A stretch of 64,000 bases of DNA from Sphingobacteruim zhuxiongii. Its GTDB lineage: Bacteria; Bacteroidota; Bacteroidia; Sphingobacteriales; Sphingobacteriaceae. A program made the translations under genes and the position numbers. The stretch spans positions 2,852,001-2,916,000 of the forward strand of contig NZ_CP045652.1 in NCBI RefSeq assembly GCF_009557615.1, given 5' to 3'. Positions 42,037 to 50,533 of this stretch are shown here, piece after piece. Numbering within the stretch: the first letter of the stretch is position 1; each line of letters opens with the position of its first letter. A model generated the notes under the pieces. The model was not told the origin of the DNA, made no database searches, and worked only from the letters and a program-made list of their open reading frames with translations.

Positions 42037-42936
42037 TTATTTTAATGTAGACTCTAATTGGTTCAATATTTTTCTTACTTCCTCAGCATCCCAAGTACCC
42101 TGTCCTTTGGCCAAAGGTGCAACGGTATCACCGATATCGATTTGATATTTTTGCTGCATGGCAACTCTTAAGAAGGTCCAAATATTCGGCAATACATATT
42201 CGATTATGCGCTGAAACTCTAACATAAAACGACGTGCAAGTTCGAAATCGCCCGCTTTGAATTTATTAAGCACATATTTACATTCTGCTCCCCATAGATT
42301 GTAAAATGTACCTATCGCACCAACTGTACCGGATAACGCAGCTTGACAAATCAGCTCATCCGCTCCGCTAAACAACTTCAATTTATCTCCTGCGATATTA
42401 TGGATACGACTAATTTCTAGCATATTACCGGTGGTTAATTTCATCCCCTCAATAAATGGGATTTCTAATACTGCAGCAATAAAATCCTCGAAATTTCCGG
42501 GTATCGAATTGTTACCTAGCTGATAGGGAAAGAAGGGCAATTGTCCCGCTTTAGCTATTTCAGAATAATGGTGTAAAGCCATTTTTGGTCCGCCTCCAAA
42601 ATAAATAGGTCCAACAGAAGATACTGCAGCTGCACCTACTTCTGAGGCATGTTCAGCAAGTTTACAAGCATCTCTCGTCGCTAATGTGCCCACTTGTACC
42701 ATCACGGGAATACGCCCTTTGACAACCGTCAAAACCGTCTCTAATACTTGCTTTCTATCTTCATCATTAAACAAGATTCCTTGTCCGGTAGATCCTAGCA
42801 CGTAAAGGCCATCAACCTCTTGTGTTACTAATGTATCACATAACTTCTCTAGCTGTGCAAAATTAGGTCGTTCGTTTTCGGAGACAGGTGTAAATAGCGC
42901 TGGCCATAGCCCTTTGAATTGCGTTTGATTATTCAT
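42037..42936 (-). CDS. DHDPS/N-acetylneuraminate lyase family enzyme
   Basis: The 299-residue class I aldolase has GLYVLGSTGQG (GSTG at 48-51), the Tyr in FFPYQLG (about 138) and the Schiff-base Lys in GMKLTTGN (about 166). These positions match Tyr137/Lys165 of NanA and Tyr133/Lys161 of DHDPS. SGADELICQAALSGTVGAIGTFYNLWG resembles the GADGAIGSTYN stretch of NanA more than DHDPS. Family members cleave sialic acid or 2-keto-3-deoxy sugar acids to pyruvate plus an aldehyde. It is the first gene of the lyase-susC-susD operon under the palindrome at 42977-42991. Sialic acid is possible, but 2-keto-3-deoxy acids fit the lactonase, ACS carrier and reductase neighbours too. Confidence 0.85.
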   Translation of the reverse strand: MNNQTQFKGLWPALFTPVSENERPNFAQLEKLCDTLVTQEVDGLYVLGSTGQGILFNDEDRKQVLETVLTVVKGRIPVMVQVGTLATRDACKLAEHASEVGAAAVSSVGPIYFGGGPKMALHHYSEIAKAGQLPFFPYQLGNNSIPGNFEDFIAAVLEIPFIEGMKLTTGNMLEISRIHNIAGDKLKLFSGADELICQAALSGTVGAIGTFYNLWGAECKYVLNKFKAGDFELARRFMLEFQRIIEYVLPNIWTFLRVAMQQKYQIDIGDTVAPLAKGQGTWDAEEVRKILNQLESTLK

Positions 42937-43232
42937 TTATAAGTATTTTGTTTTTATTGGTTATTCGAATACATTAATATGTATTACATATGTAAATATA
43001 AACAAGGTTTTCAAATAAAAAAATGAATCGAATAATATTTTTTAATTGGAATGCTGGGAAGGTGTTACGATGATTGGCGTAGCTCGCCAATGGTAAATTG
43101 ACCTACATTACGTCATAACAAGGGCTTTTTAAATCAAACAGGGCATGAAAAACCTGTCGTTTAAAAGCGTTTGATTGGCCTTTAAATAAGACCATTTAAG
43201 ATGAGAAAAGGTACTGCGAAAAGAAAGTATGG
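42937..43232. other. Intergenic region upstream of the lyase operon
   Basis: This 296-bp gap holds the palindrome at 42977-42991 and a small 7-bp inverted repeat, ATTGGCG-tagct-CGCCAAT, at about 43073-43091 without a T-run. I find no clear terminator for the bestrophin gene and no coding frame. A minus-strand promoter must lie here but no TAnnTTTG element was found at useful spacing. Confidence 0.45.
42977..42991. promoter_or_regulatory. Putative GntR operator (ATATGTA-n-TACATAT) before the lyase-susCD operon
   Basis: A perfect 15-bp palindrome centred 48 bp upstream of the lyase start. It equals the site at 36115-36129 except for the central base. Two copies in front of the two operons flanking a GntR/FCD gene strongly suggest a regulon. 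Confidence 0.75.
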
Positions 43233-44156
43233 TTAATCTATAATCTTCAAATTGGGATGATCTTCATGATTGATATGTGCCTTATGCCCTGCCATTTCCA
43301 AGGAGGTTTCTTCAATCATCTTACTCATAGCATTTAATGCTAAATCATTGGCTTCGCTTCCGAAAGGTTCTTCAATTTCGTCTGCAATGGCTTCAAACGC
43401 GACAAACGTGTAGGCAATAAAAGAGACGATAAATGGTGTGAACCAACTTAAGCTATCTACTAATCCAAAAGGTAATAAGAAACAATAGATGTAGACGGTT
43501 CGATGAAGTAAAACAGAATAGCTGTAAGGAATTGGAGTGGATGCAATTCGTTCACAACCACCAAGAATATCGGATAACTTATCCAGATTTTCGTCAATTC
43601 GAGCCTGCTGTATACTATCAATATACTGCTTGGCTCTAATGTCCTGTAACCACTCGCCCATCAGTTGCATAATGACTGCTGGTTTATACTTTGCTTCCTT
43701 TGCGCGTTTAACGTGCAGTTCAGACAAATGAATTTCCAAATCAGCACCTGCATCACTACCACGTAATTGATGCTTCAAGGCATATATAAAAGCAATATTT
43801 AGATTCAGGAAAACGAGAATTTCTTCTTTACTAAGGTATCCATTAGTTAAGGTAATTACCTGACGTGTTAGGGCTCGAGAAACGTTGAGCAATGCGCCCC
43901 AGAGTTTACGTCCCTCCCAAAATCGATCATAGCTAGCGTTATTTCTAAAACCTAGAAATAATGCTAAGACGAAGCCAAATAGTGTAAAGGGTGCTGGATT
44001 GAGTGGAACCTTATAATCAAGCAACGTTCCATGGAAATAAACCACAAGTACAGAAAGTATAAAAATGAGGATTAAACGAGGCAACACTCTAGGTAGTACG
44101 GAGCCTTCCCAGATAAATAACATCCTAAACCAATTTTCTTTTTTACGTACAATCAT
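43233..44156 (-). CDS. Bestrophin family protein (RFP-TM, predicted anion channel)
   Basis: From the ATG at 44156 the protein has 307 residues and begins MIVRKKENWFRMLFIWEGS, the usual bestrophin/YneE opening. The annotated longer frame to 44204 adds 16 residues without support. FALFLGFRNNASYDRFWEGRKLWGALLNVSRALTRQ (quoted as GFRNNASYDRFWEGRKLWG) is the family hallmark, and EIEEPFGSEANDLALNAM near the C-terminus is also conserved. Bacterial bestrophins form pentameric channels in the inner membrane, with cation or chloride selectivity depending on the member. It lies between the two large gene clusters and appears unrelated to either. No terminator is evident after it. Confidence 0.88.
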   Translation of the reverse strand: MIVRKKENWFRMLFIWEGSVLPRVLPRLILIFILSVLVVYFHGTLLDYKVPLNPAPFTLFGFVLALFLGFRNNASYDRFWEGRKLWGALLNVSRALTRQVITLTNGYLSKEEILVFLNLNIAFIYALKHQLRGSDAGADLEIHLSELHVKRAKEAKYKPAVIMQLMGEWLQDIRAKQYIDSIQQARIDENLDKLSDILGGCERIASTPIPYSYSVLLHRTVYIYCFLLPFGLVDSLSWFTPFIVSFIAYTFVAFEAIADEIEEPFGSEANDLALNAMSKMIEETSLEMAGHKAHINHEDHPNLKIID

Positions 44157-44276
44157 GAGGCGAATTCTCGAGGCATATTGATTTGATCGAAACAAATATA
44201 ACACCTTTTTTATCGAAAGAGATAGTCTCGTATTGTTGAGCCTAGTGTTTGTTAAATTTGACTTATATAAAACTAG

Positions 44277-44303
44277 AAACCCTCGACTTGAGATCGAGGG
44301 TTT
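44277..44303 (-). terminator. Hairpin terminator closing the second 12-gene operon
   Basis: AAACCCTCGA (44277-44286) pairs with TCGAGGGTTT (44294-44303), a 10-bp perfect stem with a 7-nt loop. On the minus strand it is followed by CTAGTTTTATAT, a weak T-rich tail. It lies 33 bp after the AGE epimerase stop. Confidence 0.65.
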
Positions 44304-44335
44304 ACATGAAAACTAATTTAACTAATATGGAATTT

Positions 44336-45511
44336 TTATCGAACGAATAATGCGTTCTCTGTTTGTTCTAATGTACTATAGACTTTATATAAGGCTCTAG
44401 GAACGTGAAAACATCCTTTCCATTTACCACCTTTTAGCGTTAGTAATGGATTTCCTTGACGATTCAGGTATCCGTACCACTCGCCGAATTCTGGATCGCT
44501 AAATCTGTTGAATGCATAGTTATCCAACTTCTCAAACCATTCTTTACAATCTTGACGTCCTGTATACGCATAACCTTTTGCCATACATACAAGCGCCTCA
44601 AGATGTACCCACCATAATTTCTGATCCCACTCTAATTGTAGAAGTGGCTTATCTAATATATCCTTGAAATAAAGAATACCTTCAAACTCGTTATCCCATC
44701 CATAGTTTAGCGCACGGATCGCAATGTCAATACAGCGGTTCATCAATTCACCATCTTCTCTACGTATAGCTAGGTCCATCATAAACCACATAGCCTCGAT
44801 AATATGACCTGGATTCACCAAACGCCCTTCGAATGTGTCGGAAAACGATCCATCAAGATTAACACTCTCCATGATAAGCCCGGTATCCTTTTGATAAAAC
44901 ACTTCCATCACTTCATGCATTACCTCATCGATCAAACGATCGACAGTTTGCTTATCGATTATGTGTTCTAATTCCAGTGCTAGATTACTAAGAATCATAG
45001 GTAAAGAAAACCCTTTAAGGGAGCGGGTATTCGGGAATTGTTTGTTGTATTTTCCTTTCGGGTTGTCACGACGCTCTAGAATTCGATTAAACGTATCTAC
45101 CGCGACTTGCGCATACTCGTCTTTATTTTCGATTTTGTATAAGGCACTTAAGCCCATGGTTGCGAAACAATCTGAAAAGATATTATAGGGCTGCACTAGA
45201 GGTTTTCCTGTGCGGTCTAAAGCAAAATACCAATCTCCTTGTGCATCTCTTCCATTCTTCAAGATAAACTCTGCCCCTTGGATCGCCATTGCCTTCCACT
45301 CTGCATTTTGCTCCACTTCGTTATACATTGTCGCCATAGTCCAAATTTGACGTCCTTGCAACCACATAAACTTATCGGTTTCAAAAACGCGACCTTCGCG
45401 ATCTAAACAGGTGAAGTATCCTCCAAATTCATTATCGTTCGAATTCTTCGTCCAAAATGGAAGGACATTCTGCAGCAGTTCCTGTTTATACTTATTCACA
45501 AAATCCATCAT
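44336..45511 (-). CDS. AGE family epimerase/isomerase (N-acylglucosamine 2-epimerase-like)
   Basis: The 391-residue protein is an (alpha/alpha)6 barrel of the AGE family. Visible motifs are FMWLQGRQIWTMATMY, NIFSDCFATMGLSALY, NPGHIIEAMWF with one active-site His, LWWVHLEALVCM with another, and KGCFHVPRAL with the third. In Bacteroides the sialic acid pathway uses an AGE-type enzyme (NanE) to turn ManNAc into GlcNAc. Other members act on free sugars such as cellobiose or mannose. It is the last gene of the 12-gene operon starting at 61797, 9 bp after the DUF4434 gene. The lyase at 42037 lies in another operon nearby, so a shared ManNAc step is possible but unproven. Confidence 0.9.
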   Translation of the reverse strand: MMDFVNKYKQELLQNVLPFWTKNSNDNEFGGYFTCLDREGRVFETDKFMWLQGRQIWTMATMYNEVEQNAEWKAMAIQGAEFILKNGRDAQGDWYFALDRTGKPLVQPYNIFSDCFATMGLSALYKIENKDEYAQVAVDTFNRILERRDNPKGKYNKQFPNTRSLKGFSLPMILSNLALELEHIIDKQTVDRLIDEVMHEVMEVFYQKDTGLIMESVNLDGSFSDTFEGRLVNPGHIIEAMWFMMDLAIRREDGELMNRCIDIAIRALNYGWDNEFEGILYFKDILDKPLLQLEWDQKLWWVHLEALVCMAKGYAYTGRQDCKEWFEKLDNYAFNRFSDPEFGEWYGYLNRQGNPLLTLKGGKWKGCFHVPRALYKVYSTLEQTENALFVR

Positions 45512-45520
45512 ATCTTTTGC

Positions 45521-46456
45521 TTATTTCAATTTTTCTAAATACTCTTTGTATCGGTTAAATAAATGTCCAGCCTGTAAATAAGCAGACTGTGGGCTCATAA
45601 AATGTGAAAACTCAAACGTTATTGCTTTATCATAACCAGCATTACGTGCGGCTTCCAACTTAAGTCTTAATTTTTCAAATTTAATTGGCAAGAACTTAAT
45701 CGGCATATCGCGGTCGAAAGACTCAGCATTGGTCCAGCATTCCATACCATATCGATCTGCAAGTTTTTTATTTACAGAAAAGAAGTCTTCAAGTTCATGG
45801 TAATCGATGTGACCATCTTGAAAGGCAACTGCATCTACGGCGTGGTGTATTTCATGGAAGATCTCATCCCATTCGCGCTCATGTTCTTGGATAGAAACGA
45901 CATCAGCCTTCGATAATGAAGAAGAGGAAGCCATAACAGCTTTCTTACCATCAATCCAAGGAGATATCAAGGTCGGAAGATTATTACTAACACCTTTACA
46001 TTGCTCCCCTAAAACACGGAAAGCTGTAGCAGCACCTTTGGTTTTGCGACTAATTTCCATGCTGAGGTACCAACCGCCAAAGCTTGAATAATGACCATAT
46101 TTAGACCAAACCTCATCGATCACATAGCGATTCGCATCGATCTCATGTTGCATATTTCCAGTATCCCAATAGCGTCCGCTATCGTAAAGTCCGAAATAAA
46201 ACTTTAAGCCATGCTTTTCAGCAAGCTGAAGAAACATTTCGACCAAGTCTTCACTTGGCGCATAGCATCCATATTCTTTTTGCAACCAAGGTGAAGGATA
46301 CGTTATAAAACGACGGTAACCGCTACGAATCATGATGACTGTATCGATCCCGACGGACTTCATATGTGCAAAATCCTGATCCCACTCTGCTCTTCCCCAG
46401 TTTTGATGAGGAATATCATGACTGATTTCGTCAATAAAAGTTCCTGTAATTCTCAT
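45521..46456 (-). CDS. DUF4434-like TIM-barrel protein (cytoplasmic)
   Basis: The 311-residue protein starts RITGTFIDEISHDIPHQNWGRAEWDQDFAHMKSVGIDTVIMIRSGY (first part MRITGTFIDEISHDIPHQNWG), matching the DUF4434/DUF5109 group of glycoside-hydrolase-like barrels. LKFYFGLYDSGRYWDTGN, GWYLSMEIS, AVAFQDGHIDYHE and AITFEFSHFMSP mark successive strands, with acidic residues at their ends. No signal peptide is seen, so unlike most PUL glycosidases it may act on an imported oligosaccharide in the cytoplasm. It overlaps the GDSL gene by 1 bp and lies 9 bp before the AGE epimerase gene. Activity is unknown. Confidence 0.75.
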   Translation of the reverse strand: MRITGTFIDEISHDIPHQNWGRAEWDQDFAHMKSVGIDTVIMIRSGYRRFITYPSPWLQKEYGCYAPSEDLVEMFLQLAEKHGLKFYFGLYDSGRYWDTGNMQHEIDANRYVIDEVWSKYGHYSSFGGWYLSMEISRKTKGAATAFRVLGEQCKGVSNNLPTLISPWIDGKKAVMASSSSLSKADVVSIQEHEREWDEIFHEIHHAVDAVAFQDGHIDYHELEDFFSVNKKLADRYGMECWTNAESFDRDMPIKFLPIKFEKLRLKLEAARNAGYDKAITFEFSHFMSPQSAYLQAGHLFNRYKEYLEKLK

Positions 46457-47139
46457 TATAAATATTTCTTAGCTTTCAGATATTCTACCCAACGGATATA
46501 ACCTTCCGTATTAATGTGAATACCATCTGATGTATACTTTTCTAATAATTTATCTCCCTCGCCGAGTACATTGCTCAACTCAACATAAGTCAACTTATAT
46601 TTTGTGGCAAGCACTTGAATTCCGGTATTTAAATTTCTAATCGCCTGTGCTTTGCCCTTCAGATAATCATACTTGATCACATCTTCGTTGAGTGGCAAGG
46701 TACTTTGTACATATATCTTGGTCTTCGGACTATTTTTCTTAATAATTTGAATCACTTCCTCATAGTTTTTTAAAGACCATTCTGTTGGAAGCCCTCTTCC
46801 GATATCGTTAATGCCCATCATTAAGAATATCTTTTTCGGTTTAGTTTTCACAACATCAGCAACACGAGCTTTCATCCCAAATGTATTATCTCCACCAATA
46901 CCGCGATTTCCAATTTTAAGCTTTCCGCCAATCAGTTCTTGCCAAGGACCACGCTCCGTGATACTATTTCCAAAAAACACCAAGTCTGTCTTTGTATCTT
47001 TTAATCCTTGATAAAGCTTCTCACGCGAAACGTAATACCAGTTATTGTATGTGCTATCTCTAGACAGTTCTTTCTTCTCCTGTGCGTTTCCTTGTGTAAA
47101 GCAAAGAAGGGTCGCTATAATCAATAAACAAGTTTTCAT
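46456..47139 (-). CDS. SGNH/GDSL hydrolase, secreted (first of tandem pair)
   Basis: The 227-residue protein has a short signal peptide (LLIIATLLCFTQGNA). SGNH blocks are DLVFFGNSITERG (nucleophile Ser in GNSIT), IGNRGIGGDNTFG (Gly), MMGINDIGRG (Asn) and TSDGIHINTEGY (Asp, His). It is probably a carbohydrate O-acetylesterase in the periplasm or on the surface. The following gene (2 bp upstream, 47141-47818) is a paralog with the same layout; the two differ throughout, so this is not a recent duplication. Together with the DUF5009 acyltransferase-like protein they suggest that the substrate of the operon is O- or N-acetylated. Confidence 0.88.
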   Translation of the reverse strand: MKTCLLIIATLLCFTQGNAQEKKELSRDSTYNNWYYVSREKLYQGLKDTKTDLVFFGNSITERGPWQELIGGKLKIGNRGIGGDNTFGMKARVADVVKTKPKKIFLMMGINDIGRGLPTEWSLKNYEEVIQIIKKNSPKTKIYVQSTLPLNEDVIKYDYLKGKAQAIRNLNTGIQVLATKYKLTYVELSNVLGEGDKLLEKYTSDGIHINTEGYIRWVEYLKAKKYL

Positions 47140-47140
47140 C

Positions 47141-47818
47141 TTATAAGTATTTCTTGGCTTTTAAATAATTGATATATGGGATATAGGCTGCTACTTCCAA
47201 ATGAATACCATCTGGTGTCATATCCGCTTTTAACTGACCCTTTTCATCCGCAATTACTGGATATAAATCAACGAAAGTAACATTTTTATAAGTAGTGCTC
47301 AATTGCTTCAACTCCGTATTGATTTTTGATAGGTCTGTATTTTTAACCTGCTTAAATGCTTCGATTAATTTAGCGTCATTGATAGGCAATAGGCTACTCA
47401 AATAGATTTGAGTTTTAGGGGACTCTTGTTGTATACGTTTAATAATCTTATTATAATTTGCGATTATCATAGCTGCAGGTACATTTCTCTTTAAGTCGTT
47501 CACCCCAATCATCAAGAAAACCTTTTTAGGTTGATGACGAATTATCTCCTCCAAGCGAGCAACAACACCGAAAGAAATATCACCGCTAATTCCTCTATTT
47601 AATATTGGCAATTCAGGAGCAATATCTTCCCAGCGACCCGCCTCTGTTAAACTGTCACCCAAGAAAATAACAGCGCCCTTCTTTACTGGCATCTTATTGA
47701 AGAAAGCGACACGATCAGTATAGCCAGAAAAAACATAATTACTATCTACCGCCACTTGCGCGTTAAGACTCTTAGTCAAGAGACCTAACATGATTAAACT
47801 AAAATATTTCAATTTCAT
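47141..47818 (-). CDS. SGNH/GDSL hydrolase, secreted (second of tandem pair)
   Basis: The 225-residue protein has a signal peptide (YFSLIMLGLLTKSLNAQ). SGNH blocks are VIFLGDSLTEAGRW (Ser), LNRGISGDISFG (Gly), MIGVNDLKRN (Asn) and PDGIHLEVAAY (Asp, His). The order and spacing match the neighbour at 46456-47139, including the shared C-terminal YLKAKKYL. The variation between the two around the nucleophile (RGPWQ versus AGRWE) could mean they act on different acetyl positions. It is 1 bp from its paralog and 31 bp after the DUF5009 gene. A periplasmic or surface deacetylase acting on the imported glycan is likely; the specific ester is not known. Confidence 0.88.
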   Translation of the reverse strand: MKLKYFSLIMLGLLTKSLNAQVAVDSNYVFSGYTDRVAFFNKMPVKKGAVIFLGDSLTEAGRWEDIAPELPILNRGISGDISFGVVARLEEIIRHQPKKVFLMIGVNDLKRNVPAAMIIANYNKIIKRIQQESPKTQIYLSSLLPINDAKLIEAFKQVKNTDLSKINTELKQLSTTYKNVTFVDLYPVIADEKGQLKADMTPDGIHLEVAAYIPYINYLKAKKYL

Positions 47819-47849
47819 TTATGTATCGTTAGTATGTTTATAATCGAAT

Positions 47850-49262
47850 TTATGAACGCCAAAACCATTGACGTCTTGTACAATAACCGGTAAAAAAGAT
47901 CATGAGCACAATAAATATGACTGTTCTAATTAGCCCTAAATAGGGACTTGTACTACCAAGTTGATCTAATACAGGCAATACCTGAATTAATCCTAAGATC
48001 GGCGTAATAAAAAACGCGGAGACACTATAGGCAATCATTGGATTTTGACCACAGCGTACTAAGGATTGGATAATCATATTATTCTTCCAGAATGTTACTA
48101 AGTAGTCACATGTTAGATAAAATATAAATGCCAATCCGCTTGTGATAAACCAATAGCTGAAAGTTGATGGATCTTTTTTGATCCCACCATCAAGGGGCTC
48201 GAAGAATAAGCCCATTGTTGAAAATGCAAAACCACATAATACTAACTGTTTGTAAAAAGCGATTTTACCTACCGTTTTATCTTTCAATAGAAAATAAAAC
48301 ACCAATGCGAACAGGGCGTGCCCTATTAAATCAAGCATGATCCATCGTTCATATAAACAAACAACATGGAATGCGACAAACAAGAACCCTAGAGTTGCAA
48401 GAATAGCTGTTGATTTCTTTTCTTCATCAGTAAAAGGAGTTTGAAAGATCTCCTTATGCTTCCATATCAGATCTCCCAATATAGAACCAGGTAAGACTAT
48501 ACATAGGTATTTTAGAAATGCAAAGTTATAGAACCAGTGTATCTCAGGATGAAAATTCCAAATGTAAGCCGTCCAACTTCCCGGGATATCCTTGGTAAAC
48601 CAAATACCCATGAAGCATATAAGAATTACAATTCTTATAAAAATATTATTGGCCGATAGCAGCCAAAATAAGGTTCCGAATACTGCCATATTGGCTAGTA
48701 CTAGAATGATAATATTACTTTTTTCTTTGTGAAACGTATTGCCTAATACCTCGCTATGATAATATGTGAGTAGGATAAGTATCAAGGCCCCTAAGGCTTG
48801 AAGACCATATTTTCTCCATACGGTTCCCTCAAAGCGCATAAAAAGTAAAAAGAACGCGGCAAAGGCTGTTAATGAGCTAAGATAGTTTAATGTCTTACTC
48901 CCAGTTAGATTTTCTGGAGTCAAATATGCTAATGCAATTGCAAATACGACAAGTAAAAGTCCTCTCCTAAGTATGATTTTACTTATCGAGCCGAACTTTC
49001 CTGCATCATAAGATTTCTTGAGGGCAAATGGGAACGCAGCCCCCATAGAAAAAAGAAAAAAAGGAAAAACTAAATCTACCCATGTTATGCCAGGTCGATC
49101 TGGATTAAACTTGAAGTCAGGTGGGGCTACTTGTGCATGATACATCCAACCTGGAAATTCAGATGTCCAAGGAATCACTGCAGCCAAAACCATCCCAACT
49201 ATCGCCAATCCTCTTAACAGATCGATACTGAGATTTCTATATTTTTTTACAGGTGTATTCAA
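47850..49262 (-). CDS. DUF5009 / heparan-alpha-glucosaminide N-acetyltransferase-like membrane protein
   Basis: The 470-residue integral membrane protein has about 11-12 helices. The opening KYRNLSIDLLRGLAIVGMVL and GITWVDLVFPFFLFSMGAAFPFAL are typical of the HGSNAT/YeiB-related family (DUF5009). The His and Arg/Asp in these loops are conserved in acyl transfer. In animals HGSNAT moves acetyl from cytosolic acetyl-CoA to luminal glucosamine; in Bacteroidota PULs DUF5009 proteins are thought to acetylate or deacylate sugars in the periplasm, without proof. It lies between a GH-like set and two GDSL esterases, which strengthens an acyl-group role. A hairpin lies upstream (49291-49321). Activity is unknown. 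Confidence 0.8.
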   Translation of the reverse strand: MNTPVKKYRNLSIDLLRGLAIVGMVLAAVIPWTSEFPGWMYHAQVAPPDFKFNPDRPGITWVDLVFPFFLFSMGAAFPFALKKSYDAGKFGSISKIILRRGLLLVVFAIALAYLTPENLTGSKTLNYLSSLTAFAAFFLLFMRFEGTVWRKYGLQALGALILILLTYYHSEVLGNTFHKEKSNIIILVLANMAVFGTLFWLLSANNIFIRIVILICFMGIWFTKDIPGSWTAYIWNFHPEIHWFYNFAFLKYLCIVLPGSILGDLIWKHKEIFQTPFTDEEKKSTAILATLGFLFVAFHVVCLYERWIMLDLIGHALFALVFYFLLKDKTVGKIAFYKQLVLCGFAFSTMGLFFEPLDGGIKKDPSTFSYWFITSGLAFIFYLTCDYLVTFWKNNMIIQSLVRCGQNPMIAYSVSAFFITPILGLIQVLPVLDQLGSTSPYLGLIRTVIFIVLMIFFTGYCTRRQWFWRS

Positions 49263-49290
49263 GTTATTATTCCTTTAAATTTTGTTGTAA

Positions 49291-49321
49291 AGGTCTGTTT
49301 CTGTCGAGCAGTAACAGACCT
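49291..49321 (-). other. Intercistronic hairpin inside the operon
   Basis: AGGTCTGTT (49291-49299) pairs with AACAGACCT (49313-49321), a 9-bp perfect stem with a 13-nt loop. On the minus strand only TTTA follows, so it is a weak terminator at most. It lies between the gene at 49344 and the DUF5009 gene. Confidence 0.45.
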
Positions 49322-49343
49322 AGGTTGGTTGATTACAATATTT

Positions 49344-50522
49344 TTATTTTAAGTCGATCGGCACCAAAATCATTGGCGTCGGTAGACAGGATGCACCCGG
49401 AGGCGAATACGTGAAATTAATCTCTTGAATTTCTTTCTTCGGGTCTGGTTTGTAAATCTTAATTAAAATCGCTTCAGGAGCAGCTCTAGTGACAAGCTGG
49501 TTGCTAGGATACTGGCTTATTGATTTTTTGCCTTGCGCATCGAAAACCTCCATCGTTAATCCCATGCCGCCACACCACTGATTGTCTGCAGAACGACTAT
49601 TCCATGTGATTAATGCAAGTCCTTTACCGTCTGTACTTTTCCACTTGATATTAGTGTCGTATAATACGCCGTAGTTTCCAGCATTCTTGGCAGGCTGTTT
49701 ATCTGAACCGATTGTACCTGTGATCCAAGGATCATCTTCACCATCAGCAATAATCAACTGTTGAACCCCTTGTTTAGTATCTAACGTATCTGCACTTACA
49801 ATCTTGTAGTTAGATACTGGGAATATGCCACGTCCTGCATTCACATGACTAAATGGAACGATAGTATCTATTTTAGAAAACGCTTCTGCTGTATTACGAT
49901 CTGGTGCCGTTTGAACAACAGAAATCAAAGCAGGTTGATCTACTACAAATTCATAAATACCGTGAACAAGTTCATCGTATTTAGCAATTTGTTTTTCCAT
50001 TTGATCATCGATTGGAATTACTTCTCCTGGTTTGATTACTTTCACTACATTCACTTCTTCCGATCTGAAGTAATCTTCTAAACCTTGCTTTCCAATTTTG
50101 AAATAATTAGTACTTGGTGCTTGAGAAGAAAATTTAAGCATTCTTAAGTGCAAATTTTCTTTTCCAAGATTCTTAATAACGGCATTAATTTTTCTAGAAA
50201 TCTGTGTCGGTTCCTTTACACCATTTACATTGTAAACATATAATCTCACTGCTCCAAGAGCTACTTGCTCTTGCATTACGATAGCCTCAGGAATACGAAT
50301 ATATTCAGGGTCATCGGAAATCAAAAACTGAGGGCCAGGAACAACGGTTTGTTTAAAAGCAATTTTCTTAAAATCAGGTTTTAGAAAGTTCTTTAAAATA
50401 ACCGTCTCTCCTTCTTTCGCATTTCTCAGCGTTTTAGAGATTGTAGATAGATTTTCTTGAGCCAACGATACTTGTTGAAACAAGAACGGAATAGCAAGTA
50501 ATGTGATAAATTTTTTAAGCAT
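49344..50522 (-). CDS. Secreted protein of unknown function in SusCD operon
   Basis: I do not recognise a family. From the ATG at 50522 (chosen because a signal peptide LKKFITLLAIPFLFQQVSLAQ begins there; the frame to 50570 overlaps the neighbour) the protein has 392 residues. The mature part seems beta-rich. The segments ADGEDDPWITGTIGSDKQ and KGLALITWNSRSADNQWCGGMGL look like a conserved sheet with two Cys residues (WCGG, SCLPT), which may form a disulfide. EAILIKIYKPDPKKEIQEINF resembles a carbohydrate-binding beta-sandwich strand set. It is 11 bp after the GHL10-like gene. It may bind or deacetylate glycan on the surface; this is a guess from context. Confidence 0.6.
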   Translation of the reverse strand: MLKKFITLLAIPFLFQQVSLAQENLSTISKTLRNAKEGETVILKNFLKPDFKKIAFKQTVVPGPQFLISDDPEYIRIPEAIVMQEQVALGAVRLYVYNVNGVKEPTQISRKINAVIKNLGKENLHLRMLKFSSQAPSTNYFKIGKQGLEDYFRSEEVNVVKVIKPGEVIPIDDQMEKQIAKYDELVHGIYEFVVDQPALISVVQTAPDRNTAEAFSKIDTIVPFSHVNAGRGIFPVSNYKIVSADTLDTKQGVQQLIIADGEDDPWITGTIGSDKQPAKNAGNYGVLYDTNIKWKSTDGKGLALITWNSRSADNQWCGGMGLTMEVFDAQGKKSISQYPSNQLVTRAAPEAILIKIYKPDPKKEIQEINFTYSPPGASCLPTPMILVPIDLK

Positions 50523-50533
50523 GAAAATGTATA

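Noticed and set aside
22249-42936. Labelling the GntR-controlled cluster simply as a sialic acid utilisation locus
   Set aside because: Lyase, mutarotase and sialidase-like genes fit, but there is no kinase or dedicated epimerase in it, the sialidase lacks FRIP and several genes (MlrC, RidA, deacylase, PLP lyase) do not belong to that pathway.
43073-43091. Small inverted repeat ATTGGCG-tagct-CGCCAAT as terminator
   Set aside because: Seven-base-pair stem with no T-run on either strand, and 142 bp after the nearest stop.
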